From the NCBI GenBank assembly GCA_035506575.1, contig DATJPD010000184.1, forward strand, positions 62,001 through 126,000: 64,000 nt of DNA. Direction: 5' to 3'. The position numbers and the translations under genes are program-made. Shown here piece after piece: positions 35,905 to 44,235 of the stretch; the stretch's first letter is position 1; the number at the start of each line of letters is the position of its first letter. Below the pieces are notes generated by a model. It was not told where the DNA came from and did not search any database. It was given only the letters and a program-made list of their open reading frames with translations. This DNA is from DATJPD01 sp035506575 (GTDB taxonomy: Bacteria > Pseudomonadota > Alphaproteobacteria > CACIAM-22H2).

Positions 35905-36933
35905 ATGCGAAGATTATGTGGTTTGGCCGTAGCCGCCGGTCTGGCGACTGCGACATCGGCGGCCATGGCCGCCGATCAGGTCACGATCCAGCTCAAATGG
36001 GTGACGCAAGCCCAGTTCGCCGGGTACTACGTTGCCAAGGACAAGGGCTACTACAAGGCGGCCAACCTCGACGTCACGATCAAGCCGGGCGGCCCCGACA
36101 TCGCCCCCGAGCAGGTGCTCGCGGCGGGCGGGGCCGACGTCATCGTCGACTGGTTGCCGGCGGCCCTCGCCGCGCGCGAGAAGGGCGTGCCGCTGGTCAA
36201 CGTGGCGCAGACGTTCCAGCGCTCGGGCCTCGAGCTCACCTGCCTCAAGTCGAGCGGCATCAAGACGCCGCAGGACTTCCGCGGCCACACCCTGGGCGTC
36301 TGGTATTTCGGCAACGAGTACCCGTTCCTGGCCTGGATGGCGAAGCTCGGCATCCCGACCGACGGCAGCGCCAAGGGCGTGAAGGTGGTCAAGCAGGGCT
36401 TCAACGTCGATCCGCTGCTGCAGAAGCAGGCGCAGTGCATCTCGACGATGACCTACAACGAGTACTGGCAGGTGATCGACGCCGGCATCAAGCCCGCCGA
36501 CTTGATCGTCTTCAAGTATTCGGACGAGGGCGTGGGCGTGCTCGAGGACGGCCTCTACGCCAACGGCACGAAGCTCGCCGACAAAGCCTATGCCGACAAG
36601 CTGGCGCGGTTCGTGGCGGCCTCTGACCGCGGCTGGGCGTGGGCGGCCAAGAACACGGACGCGGCCGCCAAGATCGTGCTCGACAACGACACGACAGGTG
36701 CCCAGACCGAGAAGCACCAGAAGCGGATGATGAAGGAGATCGCGAAGCTGATCACCGATTCAAAAAATCCGCTCGGCTATCTGGCGCCGGCCGACTACGA
36801 CCGCACCGTGGCGGTGCTGCTGGGGGCCAAGAGCGATCCGCCGGTGATCACGAAGAAGCCCGAGGGCGCATGGACGGCGGCCGTCTACGAGGCGTCGAAG
36901 AAGTACTGGGATCCCGCCAAGGGGACCGACTGA
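35905..36933 (+). CDS. NMT1/SsuA-like periplasmic binding protein
   Basis: 342 residues. The signal peptide (MRRLCGLAVAAGLATATSAAMAA) is followed by the type-2 binding fold: VTIQLKWVTQAQFAGYYVAKDKGYYKAANLDVTIKPGG, close to HMP/pyrimidine-precursor binding proteins (ThiY-like), and FRGHTLGVWYFGNEYPFLAW. It is the last gene of the importer, with AAGAGGAGAGG before the ATG and a strong terminator after. The ligand is probably a pyrimidine, hydantoin or similar N-heterocycle, judged from the two hydrolase genes in the same cluster. Confidence 0.9.
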   Translation: MRRLCGLAVAAGLATATSAAMAADQVTIQLKWVTQAQFAGYYVAKDKGYYKAANLDVTIKPGGPDIAPEQVLAAGGADVIVDWLPAALAAREKGVPLVNVAQTFQRSGLELTCLKSSGIKTPQDFRGHTLGVWYFGNEYPFLAWMAKLGIPTDGSAKGVKVVKQGFNVDPLLQKQAQCISTMTYNEYWQVIDAGIKPADLIVFKYSDEGVGVLEDGLYANGTKLADKAYADKLARFVAASDRGWAWAAKNTDAAAKIVLDNDTTGAQTEKHQKRMMKEIAKLITDSKNPLGYLAPADYDRTVAVLLGAKSDPPVITKKPEGAWTAAVYEASKKYWDPAKGTD

Positions 36934-36957
36934 AGGAAAGCGAACGGTCAAACGCGA

Positions 36958-36987
36958 AGCGGGGAGGCAAAACCTCCCCGCTTTTTT
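36958..36987 (+). terminator. intrinsic terminator of the pyrimidine-type importer operon
   Basis: AGCGGGGAGG (36958-36967), loop CAAAA, CCTCCCCGCT (36973-36982), then TTTTT to 36987. It closes the 31760-36933 operon. Confidence 0.92.
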
Positions 36988-37027
36988 CCGTGCGTGCGGC
37001 GGTCTTTGCCGCAATTTTTAGCTAAGT

Positions 37028-37219
37028 TCAGCAGAGCTCCAGGCGAGACGCGTGGGCCACGCGGCGCGCGCCATCCCACACTTCGACGGCAACGCAAGAG
37101 CCTGTATCCAACTGCGAAATCGCAAAGCCGAGAGCGTCGCTGTCGCAGGCCGCCGAGATCACGCTCGTGTCGTCGATGCGGTTCCCGTGGCCCATGAAGT
37201 AACAACAATACGTGGTCAT
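37028..37219 (-). CDS. small hypothetical protein
   Basis: 63 residues. The pattern CDSDALGFAISQLDTGSCVAVEVWDGARRVAHAS resembles a widespread family of ~60-80-residue alphaproteobacterial proteins ending VEVWxGxRxVA, of unknown function. No signal peptide is present. It lies alone between an operon terminator and the repeat region at 37430. Confidence 0.6.
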   Translation of the reverse strand: MTTYCCYFMGHGNRIDDTSVISAACDSDALGFAISQLDTGSCVAVEVWDGARRVAHASRLELC

Positions 37220-37564
37220 TGGTCGAGGATCCGGGTGCGGTTATTTCGTGGCGCGCACTATGCCGATCCCCGGTGAATCCTCGGTTAATCCGCGAGAAGC
37301 CGACGGCTACGTTGGTAAGCGGCTTGCGTGGAGCGATTCCGTGCGGCCGTGCGTCACCGTGGCGAGATCATGGCGATGGCCGGGCTGCGGTGCGTGCGAG
37401 TCCTACGCAGATGCCGCATCGATGATCGAGTCAGGCTGGAGTCAGCGGATGGTCAGCGAAACGTCAGTCGTGCGTCAGCGGGCGGTCAGTCACGCGTCAG
37501 CGAGGTGGACGATGATGCGAGACGGAGCCGTGTCTCTGCGGCTCACAGCATGGAGGACTCGCCT
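37220..37564. other. gene-free regulatory region
   Basis: No credible gene lies here; the frame running from 37328 into the secreted-protein gene is low-quality translation. The right part (37430-37502) holds the 11-bp repeats described separately. The left part carries no recognised motif but should contain the promoter of the minus-strand 63-residue gene. Confidence 0.6.
37430..37502 (+). repeat. seven GTCAG direct repeats at an exact 11-bp period
   Basis: GTCAG begins at 37430, 37441, 37452, 37463, 37474, 37485 and 37496, every step exactly 11 bases. Four of the seven read GTCAGCG, and the intervening bases vary. One repeat per helical turn is the geometry of direct-repeat sites for OmpR/PhoB-type response regulators. 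The array ends about 60 bases before the start of the secreted-protein gene. Confidence 0.85.
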
Positions 37565-37861
37565 ATGACCAAACTGTCCCTGTACGCATCGGCCGCGGCG
37601 CTGGCGGTGTTGGCGGGCGCATGGAGCGTGCAAGCCCATGCCGCCGGGCCAACTCCGTTCTACACGCCGCTGAACCCGTCATCATCCGCGACTTCCCACC
37701 CCTATGACATCAAGCCGGGGAAGGCCTCGAAGCCGAGCGCCACTCCCTTCTACACACCCAATGCCCCCACGGCGATGGGTGCGAGCGCGTCGAATCTCGC
37801 GCAAGCCCCGCATCTACGGACGGATGCGATGGATCCGAATCACGAGCCGGTCAATCCGTGA
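37565..37861 (+). CDS. small secreted protein with repeated TPFYTP motifs
   Basis: 98 residues. The signal peptide MTKLSLYASAAALAVLAGAWSVQAHA is followed by a mature part of ~72 residues rich in Pro, Ser, Thr and Asn. TPFYTP occurs twice, in TPFYTPLNP and TPFYTPNAP, 35 residues apart. No cysteines are in the mature part and it is probably unstructured. GGAGG lies 8 bases before the ATG. A phased repeat array lies upstream and a strong terminator downstream, so it is a single-gene, tightly controlled unit. Function unknown. Confidence 0.75.
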   Translation: MTKLSLYASAAALAVLAGAWSVQAHAAGPTPFYTPLNPSSSATSHPYDIKPGKASKPSATPFYTPNAPTAMGASASNLAQAPHLRTDAMDPNHEPVNP

Positions 37862-37868
37862 GACCATT

Positions 37869-37899
37869 GCCCCGTCGGGCGCACCGACGGGGCTTTTTT
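37869..37899 (+). terminator. intrinsic terminator of the small secreted protein gene
   Basis: GCCCCGTCGG (37869-37878), loop GCGCA, CCGACGGGGC (37884-37893), then six T. The minus-strand permease gene ends at 37903. Confidence 0.92.
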
Positions 37900-37902
37900 C
37901 GA

Positions 37903-38826
37903 TCACGCCGTCGCGTGAAACGGCTGGCCGAGGCACGCGGGCGCGTTCAGCCGGATACGCGTGCGATCGCGCGAGATGAGGACGAGTGCTACGACCGTGG
38001 CGAGATAGGGCAAGGCGGAGATCGCCTGCGACGGGATATCGATGCCGAGCCCCTGGATGTAGAAGGAGAGATACATGATGGCGCCGAACAGGTAGGCGCC
38101 GACCCACAGCCAGAACGGCCGCCAGCTCGCGAACACCACGAGCGCCAGCGCGATCCAGCCGCGCCCCGCCGTCATGTTCTCGGCCCAGCTCGGGCTGTAG
38201 GCGAGGGAGAGGTAGGCGCCGCCCAAGCCCGCCATCGCACCGCCGAAGAGTGCCGCCAGCAGGCGGATGCCGCTCACCGAATATCCCAGAGCATGCGCCG
38301 CGTCGTGCGAATCGCCGACCGCGCGCAGGACGAGGCCAGCATGGCTGCGATAGAGGAACCAGGCGACCCCGCCCAGAGCCGCGTAAGAGAGGTAGACGAG
38401 CGCGTTCTGCCCGAACAGCACCGGGCCGATCAGCGGCAGCGTGGTCAGGCCGGGAATGTCGAGCGCCGGGAGCGGCGGCACTGCGACGCCGACAAAGGAC
38501 GCCCCGGCCAGCGCGCTGAGGCCGGCGCCGAAGATGGTCAGGGCGAGGCCGGTTGCGACCTGGTTGGCGAGAAGACCCAGGGTCAGGGCCGCGAACACCA
38601 GCGCCAACGCCGCGCCGGCCCCCGCACCCGCAATCACGCCCAGCACCGCGCTTCCGGTGGCCGTCATCGTCGCGAACCCGGCGATGGCGCCGATCAGCAT
38701 CATCCCTTCGACGCCGAGATTGAGCACGCCGGATTTCTCCGTGACGAGCTCACCCGTCGCCGCCAGCAGGAGCGGCGTCGACGTGGCGATCACGCTCAGG
38801 ATGAAATTGGTCAGGGCCAGGGTCAT
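37903..38826 (-). CDS. ABC permease, BMP/nucleoside-importer type (second permease)
   Basis: 307 residues, almost wholly hydrophobic with about eight helices. LVTEKSGVLNLGVEGMMLIGAIAGF near the start is the signature of this permease group. It is last in the seven-gene minus-strand unit and overlaps the preceding permease by 4 bases. With the 38823 permease and the 39910 ATPase it should form one importer. The binding protein for it is not in this operon. Confidence 0.92.
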   Translation of the reverse strand: MTLALTNFILSVIATSTPLLLAATGELVTEKSGVLNLGVEGMMLIGAIAGFATMTATGSAVLGVIAGAGAGAALALVFAALTLGLLANQVATGLALTIFGAGLSALAGASFVGVAVPPLPALDIPGLTTLPLIGPVLFGQNALVYLSYAALGGVAWFLYRSHAGLVLRAVGDSHDAAHALGYSVSGIRLLAALFGGAMAGLGGAYLSLAYSPSWAENMTAGRGWIALALVVFASWRPFWLWVGAYLFGAIMYLSFYIQGLGIDIPSQAISALPYLATVVALVLISRDRTRIRLNAPACLGQPFHATA

Positions 38827-39923
38827 GCGGCCCCCGGGATCTTTAGGCTTGGGGCTGCCCCGCGCCGCACGATCCGCACGCGATAGAGGATCAGAACGTC
38901 GCAGGCGAGAAGGAAGAACAGGAGCACGCCCTGGAAGATGCCGGTGACCGCGCTCGGCAGCCCGAGATCGATCTGTGCGGCATCTCCGCCGAGGTAGGAG
39001 AGACCCAGGACGAGGGCCGCCGGCACCACGCCCAGCGGGTGCAGCCGGCCGAGGAAGGCGACGATGATGGCGGTGAAGCCGTACCCCGGCGACAGCTTCG
39101 GCAGCAACTGGCCGATGGGGCCGGCAACTTCAAAAAGCCCGGCGAGGCCGGAGAGGCCGCCGCTGACGAGAAGCGCGAGCCACACCAGCCGCTTTTCCTG
39201 GAACCCCGCGAAACGTGCGGCGCGCGGCGCCTGGCCGAGAACGCGCAGCGCGAACCCGGACACCGATCGCTCGAGAACGATCCATCCGCCGACCGCCGCG
39301 AGCAAGGCAAACAGGACGCCCAGATGCACGCGCGTGTCCTCGATCAGGATCGGCGCCGTGGCGGAGTCCGAGAACAACGCACTCTGCGGGAACCCGTAGC
39401 CCTGCGGATCGCGCAACGGTCCGGTCACGAGATAGATCAGCGCGAACTGCATCACATAGCTGAGCATCAGGCTGGTGAGGATCTCGTTGGCGTTGAAGCG
39501 CGTGCGCAGATACGCCGGGATGGCAGCGAGCGCCATGCCGCCCAGCACGCCTGCCACCATCATCGCCGGAAACAGGATGATGGCGGGCGCGTCGGGATAG
39601 GCGAGGGCCAGACCGCCGCCGAACACGGCCCCGAGGCTGAACTGGCCTTCGGCGCCGATGTTCCACACGTTGGCGCGGAAGCCGAGTGCCAATCCGACGC
39701 CGATCAGGATCAGCGGCGCCGCCTTGACGAACAGCTCGGGCACGCCGGTCGGGCTGAGGAGAGGGGCGATGAGAAAGGTGTAAAGAGCCTCGCCCGGCGC
39801 CCGGCCGAGCAGGGCGAAGATGGCACCCGCGCCGACGACCGTCAGCGCGACCGCGAGGAGCGGCGAGGCCGCCGCCCACATCGCCGAGCGCGCCCCGCGT
39901 GGTTCAAGCCTAAGCCGCAGCAT
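38823..39923 (-). CDS. ABC permease, BMP/nucleoside-importer type (first permease)
   Basis: 366 residues with about ten helices. LIGVGLALGFRANVWNIGAEGQFSLGAVFGGGLAL is the family signature. The ATG at 39923 has AGGAG 5 bases upstream and overlaps the ATPase gene by 14 bases; a GTG at 39929 is in frame but lacks spacing. It pairs with the downstream permease. Confidence 0.92.
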   Translation of the reverse strand: MLRLRLEPRGARSAMWAAASPLLAVALTVVGAGAIFALLGRAPGEALYTFLIAPLLSPTGVPELFVKAAPLILIGVGLALGFRANVWNIGAEGQFSLGAVFGGGLALAYPDAPAIILFPAMMVAGVLGGMALAAIPAYLRTRFNANEILTSLMLSYVMQFALIYLVTGPLRDPQGYGFPQSALFSDSATAPILIEDTRVHLGVLFALLAAVGGWIVLERSVSGFALRVLGQAPRAARFAGFQEKRLVWLALLVSGGLSGLAGLFEVAGPIGQLLPKLSPGYGFTAIIVAFLGRLHPLGVVPAALVLGLSYLGGDAAQIDLGLPSAVTGIFQGVLLFFLLACDVLILYRVRIVRRGAAPSLKIPGAA

Positions 39924-41469
39924 CGGCACTCCTGGGCCCGACGCCGCCCATCAACAGGCCGATCTCGCCCATGGTCATGTCCGCGGCGGCACGCGGCGGC
40001 GACAGCCGTCCGCCGGCGATGATGGCCAGCCGGTCGCACACGCCGAGCAGCTCGTCGAGGTCTTGCGAGATCAGGACGACCGCAGCGCCGCTGTCGGCGA
40101 GATCCACGATCGCCTGCTGGATCGCGATCGCAGCCCCGACATCGACACCCCAGGTCGGCTGGTTCACGACCAGCAAGGTCGGCTGCTGCAGGATCTCCCG
40201 GCCGACGATGAATTTCTGAAGGTTGCCGCCCGACAAGGTCCGCGCTTCCGATCCCGGGCCGCCGCCGCGCACGTCGAACCTGCCGATGACGTCGACGGCA
40301 AAGCGATCCGCGCGCCGCCGGTCGATGAGGCCGAGCTTGGCCAGCGATCGCCGCACATAAGCCGACAGGAACCCGTTCTCCGCCAACGTCATCGCCTCGA
40401 CGGTGCCATGGCCAAGCCGCTCTTCCGGCACGAAACACGCGCCGAGCGCCCGCCGCGCCGGGACGTCCAGACCACCGATCGCCTTGCCGTCATAACGGAT
40501 GGCGTCGGGGCGCCCGGCCGCGATCTCGCCCGACAGGGCCTCCATCAGCTCGGTCTGGCCGTTCCCGGCGATGCCGCCGATGCCGAAGATCTCGCCCGCA
40601 CCGACGGTGAGCGAAATCTCCTTGAGATCGGTGCCGAACTGGCGGTCCGAGCGCACGCTCAGCCTGTCGACCACCAGTCGCGGCGGCGCCGGCGATGCGG
40701 CGCGCTTTCGGCGTGCGGGCCGCTTGATCTCGGCGCCGACCATCAGCTCGGCCAGCCGGTGATGCGTCTCGCGACGCGGATCGCACGCCGCCACCACGCG
40801 CCCCTGGCGCAGGATCGTCGCCTCCTCGCAGAGTGCTCCGATCTCCTCGAGCTTGTGGCTGATATAAAGAATGCCACAGCCTTCGGCCGCGAGCTGGCGC
40901 AACGTCGAGAACAGCCGCTCGACCTCCTGCGGTGTCAGCACGGAGGTGGGCTCGTCCATGATCAGGAGGCGCGGCTTCTGCAGCAGACAGCGGACGATCT
41001 CGATGCGCTGCCGTTCACCGACGGACAGGTCGTGTACGACCCGGCGCGCGTCGAGTGGCAGGCCGTAGCGCGCCGAGATTTCGGCCATGCGCGACAAGAG
41101 GCCCTTGCGGTCCTCGGGATCGTCGAGGCCGAGGGCGATGTTCTCGGCGACGGTGAGGGCGTCGAACAGGGAAAAGTGTTGGAACACCATCCCGATGCCG
41201 AGCCGGCGCGCGTGTGCCGGGTTGGCGATCATCGTCGGCTTGCCGCGCCAGCGGATCTCGCCGGCATCCGGCCGCAGCACGCCGTACATGATCTTGACCA
41301 GGGTGCTTTTGCCCGCACCGTTCTCGCCGAGCAGCGCTTGGATGCGGCCGGACGCGAGCTTGAGGTCGATGCGGTCGTTGGCGAGAGAGCCCGGGAAGCG
41401 TTTGACGATGCCCCTGAGCTCGAGGAGAGGAGGCTCGGGCAGCGGCGCTGGTTCTTCCGGACCGCTCAC
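39910..41469 (-). CDS. ABC transporter double ATPase, BMP/nucleoside-importer type
   Basis: 519 residues with two ATPase domains in tandem. Domain 1 has Walker A GENGAGKST and VGERQRIEIVRCL; domain 2 has Walker A-like GIAGNGQTE and LSGGNLQKFIVGREIL. The degenerate second Walker A is normal for the RbsA/YufO group. The start was chosen as GTG 41469, overlapping the LigB stop as GTGA; a longer frame adds 11 residues. Tight overlap with a ring-cleavage dioxygenase suggests its cargo is an aromatic or heteroaromatic compound. Confidence 0.92.
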   Translation of the reverse strand: MSGPEEPAPLPEPPLLELRGIVKRFPGSLANDRIDLKLASGRIQALLGENGAGKSTLVKIMYGVLRPDAGEIRWRGKPTMIANPAHARRLGIGMVFQHFSLFDALTVAENIALGLDDPEDRKGLLSRMAEISARYGLPLDARRVVHDLSVGERQRIEIVRCLLQKPRLLIMDEPTSVLTPQEVERLFSTLRQLAAEGCGILYISHKLEEIGALCEEATILRQGRVVAACDPRRETHHRLAELMVGAEIKRPARRKRAASPAPPRLVVDRLSVRSDRQFGTDLKEISLTVGAGEIFGIGGIAGNGQTELMEALSGEIAAGRPDAIRYDGKAIGGLDVPARRALGACFVPEERLGHGTVEAMTLAENGFLSAYVRRSLAKLGLIDRRRADRFAVDVIGRFDVRGGGPGSEARTLSGGNLQKFIVGREILQQPTLLVVNQPTWGVDVGAAIAIQQAIVDLADSGAAVVLISQDLDELLGVCDRLAIIAGGRLSPPRAAADMTMGEIGLLMGGVGPRSADAAA

Positions 41470-42311
41470 GCGGCTTCCTGCAGGCTCTCCGCCACCCGCC
41501 ACGCGGCGAACGCGCAGCCTACGTAGACCTCGGGCACGGGCAGGTAGTCGACGAGCTCGAAGCCGCGGCTGCCCGCCGCACCATGCGCCACGACCCAGTT
41601 GCGCACCTCGTGCCCGCCGTTGCCGGTCGCCGCCAGCCCGCGTTCGAGGATTTCGATGACCTTCGCATCGTGCCCATCGCGGAACGCCTCGATGCAGCCG
41701 TGGTCGAACGGCTCGTCGATGTCGCCCATGGTCGGCTCGCCAATCGAATGGCTGAGGCCGCCGGTCGCCATGATCGCCACGCGCAAGTCGCCCGGGTACG
41801 ACGCGACCGCCTGCGCCAGCAGCCGGCCCCAGGCGAGACAGCGGCGGATGCTCGGCATCGGCGGCTCGAGATCGTTGACGACCATCGGGATCACCCGCGG
41901 CAGCCGGGCGAGCCCCATGCGCAGGAGCGGGATGCAGAATCCGTGGTCGAGCGTCAGCCGGTGCGAGATCGACGGCTCGAAATCCTGGGCAAGGGCGGTC
42001 TTGACGATATGCATGGCGAGGCCGGGCTCGCCGGGCAGCGTGCGCTGGAAGTCCTTCATGAACGGCTCGGGCGGACCGTCATGTGTCTCGCCGACGCCGA
42101 TGCACACGCTCGGAAGGTTGTTGATGAAGAAATTCACCCAGTGGTCGGGCGATACCAGGATCAGCACGTCGGGACGCGCGTCGGCGAGGCGCCGGCCGAG
42201 CTCGCGAAACGCGGTGTCGAGCCGCTCCTTGGGGGCGGACGGCAGGATATGCCAGTCGCGCGCCATCAGCGGCCCGTGGCTCGCCGCGAACACGCCGACA
42301 AGCTTAGCCAT
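41466..42311 (-). CDS. class III extradiol dioxygenase catalytic subunit (LigB family)
   Basis: 281 residues. Iron-ligand regions fit the family: ASHGPLM near residue 11 and VSPDHWVNF near 54, with HRLTLDHGFCIPL and MATGGLSHSI later. These enzymes cleave catechol-type rings with Fe(II); members act on protocatechuate, gallate and related compounds. It overlaps the alpha-subunit gene by 8 bases and the ATPase gene by 4. The exact substrate cannot be read from sequence. Confidence 0.9.
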   Translation of the reverse strand: MAKLVGVFAASHGPLMARDWHILPSAPKERLDTAFRELGRRLADARPDVLILVSPDHWVNFFINNLPSVCIGVGETHDGPPEPFMKDFQRTLPGEPGLAMHIVKTALAQDFEPSISHRLTLDHGFCIPLLRMGLARLPRVIPMVVNDLEPPMPSIRRCLAWGRLLAQAVASYPGDLRVAIMATGGLSHSIGEPTMGDIDEPFDHGCIEAFRDGHDAKVIEILERGLAATGNGGHEVRNWVVAHGAAGSRGFELVDYLPVPEVYVGCAFAAWRVAESLQEAA

Positions 42312-42603
42312 GCGCGGCTCCGCTCTTGAGAGCCTCGGTCTTGAGGGACTGGGGTTTGAGCGCGCGCAGGCGGCCGATGAACTCCTTGTCCGGCATGCCG
42401 ACGACCTGGAAGTAATAGCGCAACAGGTACGGGTTCACGTGCGGCGCCAGCACCTCGACGTCGTCGGCGAGCGCTGCCGCGCGCAGCTCGGGCTTGAGCT
42501 CGGGATAGCGCGCCAGGACCTTGGCGCGACCTCCCCGGTATTCGGCGGCATTGGCCGGACTCTGCAGATCGAAGAACAGCTTGCTCAGCCAGTAGTCAGT
42601 CAT
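42304..42603 (-). CDS. extradiol dioxygenase small subunit (LigA-like)
   Basis: 99 residues, all-helical. The block ELKPELRAAALADDVEVLAPHVNPYLLRYYFQVVGMPDKEFIGRL matches LigA-type alpha subunits, which cap the LigB active site. It overlaps the LigB gene by 8 bases, as expected for a two-subunit enzyme. Confidence 0.85.
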   Translation of the reverse strand: MTDYWLSKLFFDLQSPANAAEYRGGRAKVLARYPELKPELRAAALADDVEVLAPHVNPYLLRYYFQVVGMPDKEFIGRLRALKPQSLKTEALKSGAAHG

Positions 42604-42634
42604 GCGTCGGCGCCAGTCCTGCTCTTCGAAGCGA

Positions 42635-43189
42635 CTACTTTTTCTCCGCCATGTCGGCCAGGCCCTTGCCGGCCTCGATGCGCCGCTTCTCCTTGTCGGC
42701 GAACGAGGTCTTCGTGTAGTCGTTCGGGTTGAATCCCTTCTGCTCGCCGGCTCCCCATTCGGCGATGTCCTGACCCTTGTCGAACATCCAGCTATAGCCG
42801 CCCTCGGGGTTGCACAGGATCTCCCACCAATTGCTGTCGAGGTCGAGGAAGTAGAAGCTCCGCGTGCCGTGCTGGTCGATGGGCTTCGTGACCTTGGTGA
42901 TGCCCCACTTGTCCTTGTCGCGCATCACGACCTCGTAGGCCTGGTCGACCTCTTCGCGCGTGCCGACGTCGAGGCCGTTATGGGCGAGCAGAGGCATCTC
43001 GCCGCGCTTCTTGCTCTTGACCACGGCGATCGTGTTCTGGCCGCCGAGCTTGATCATGAGCGAGATCGGGCTCGTGCGCACCACGTCCAGGCCCAGGAAC
43101 TCCTCGTAGAACTGGCGCGTCTTGTCGAGATCGAGGGCTTCGAGGGTTCCGTGCGACAGGAATTTGAGTTTCAGCGCGGCTTCGGCCAT
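42635..43189 (-). CDS. VOC-family protein, extradiol-dioxygenase-like
   Basis: 184 residues. FLSHGTLEALDLDKTRQFYEEFLGLDVV, LLAHNGLDVGTREEVDQAYEVV and FYFLDLDSNWWEILCNP show the VOC fold with a possible His-His-Glu metal triad. The C-terminal ~45 residues (DIAEWGAGEQKGFNPNDYTKTSFADKEKRR) form an unusual charged tail. It lies between the Bug and LigA genes, so it is likely a second lyase, isomerase or ring-opening enzyme in the same pathway. GAGAAACG precedes the ATG. Confidence 0.82.
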   Translation of the reverse strand: MAEAALKLKFLSHGTLEALDLDKTRQFYEEFLGLDVVRTSPISLMIKLGGQNTIAVVKSKKRGEMPLLAHNGLDVGTREEVDQAYEVVMRDKDKWGITKVTKPIDQHGTRSFYFLDLDSNWWEILCNPEGGYSWMFDKGQDIAEWGAGEQKGFNPNDYTKTSFADKEKRRIEAGKGLADMAEKK

Positions 43190-43260
43190 GGCGTTTCTCC
43201 AGAATTGTGGTTGCCGCCATTCTAGCCGGGCCGGGCCGGTTTCTCAAACCAGCACGGAGC

Positions 43261-44223
43261 TCACTCCGGTGCCAGGGCGATCTCGCGCACGATCTTTTCC
43301 CAGCGGTCGTTCTCGGCGCCGATGAACTCCGCGAGGCCTTGCGGCGTCTCAGCACCGCCCGTGGTCACGCCGATCTCGTCGAGCTTCGCCATCACCTCCG
43401 GGGCCTGCACGACTTTGTCGATGCTCTGGTTCATCTGGAGAATCACGTCGTCGGGAGTCCCCGCGGGTGCGACGACCGCGAACCAGCCGCCGAACTCGAA
43501 TCCCGGATAGGTCTGCTCGACCGTCGCCATCGGCTCGAAGCCGGGAATATTCTCGGGCGCGGTCTTGGCGATCGCGTGCAGCTGCCCGCTCTTCATGAAC
43601 GCCTGTGCCGCAGCAAAGGCGAGGATCGTCACCTGCGTGCGCCCGGCAATCGTGTCGCGGATACCGACGGGCATGTTCGCGTAAGGGACCTGGAGCATGT
43701 GCATGCCGGACACCTTGTTGAGCCATGCGCCGATCATGCCGGAGAAGTTGCGCGGCCCGTCGCTTGCGAAGCTGAGCTCGCCCGAATGCGCTTTCTCGTA
43801 GGCGACGAGCTCCGGGATCGTCTTCACCGGCAGCTCCGGCGACACCAGGATCAGGAACGGGTTCTTCCCGACCATCGCGACCGGGGCGAAGTCGCGCTCC
43901 GAATAGGGGAGCGACTTGAACGTCAGCTGGTTGGTCACCAGAGGTGCGGTGGTGGCGAAGAAGAACGTGTACCCGTCGGCCGGAGCATGGGCCACGGCTT
44001 GCGCCGCGATGATGCTCGAGCCGCCGGGCCGGTTGTCGACGATCACCTGCTCGCCCAGCTCGTGGGTCAGCCGGTCGGCCATCAGGCGGCAGACGATGTC
44101 GGGCGCACTCCCGGTGGCAAAGGCGGTGACAAGCCGGATCGGTTTGGTCGGCCAGGTCTGCGCGGTCGCGGCTCCGCTCGCGATCACCGCGCTCAGGAGG
44201 ATCAGCAGTCGAACCAGTCTCAA
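43261..44223 (-). CDS. Bug/TctC family periplasmic binding protein
   Basis: 320 residues. The signal peptide ends near GAATAQT, followed by WPTKPIRLVTAFATGSAPDIVCRLMADRL and IVDNRPGGSSIIAAQAVAHAPADGYTFFF. No ATG start is in frame; a TTG at 44223, with GGAG 6 bases upstream, gives a clean signal peptide, and a TTG at 44235 is also possible. It is the first gene of the ring-cleavage/BMP importer unit, yet its family does not normally serve ABC importers. Confidence 0.88.
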   Translation of the reverse strand: MRLVRLLILLSAVIASGAATAQTWPTKPIRLVTAFATGSAPDIVCRLMADRLTHELGEQVIVDNRPGGSSIIAAQAVAHAPADGYTFFFATTAPLVTNQLTFKSLPYSERDFAPVAMVGKNPFLILVSPELPVKTIPELVAYEKAHSGELSFASDGPRNFSGMIGAWLNKVSGMHMLQVPYANMPVGIRDTIAGRTQVTILAFAAAQAFMKSGQLHAIAKTAPENIPGFEPMATVEQTYPGFEFGGWFAVVAPAGTPDDVILQMNQSIDKVVQAPEVMAKLDEIGVTTGGAETPQGLAEFIGAENDRWEKIVREIALAPE

Positions 44224-44235
44224 AGGCGTCTCCAA

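Noticed and set aside
37430..37502. Possible CRISPR array
   Set aside because: The repeats are only 5-7 bases, the spacing is one helical turn and no cas genes are present, so the array is regulatory in type.
41469..41502. Longer start for the double ATPase gene at 41502
   Set aside because: The GTG at 41469 overlaps the LigB stop as GTGA, the usual coupling in this operon, and the extra residues are not family-like.
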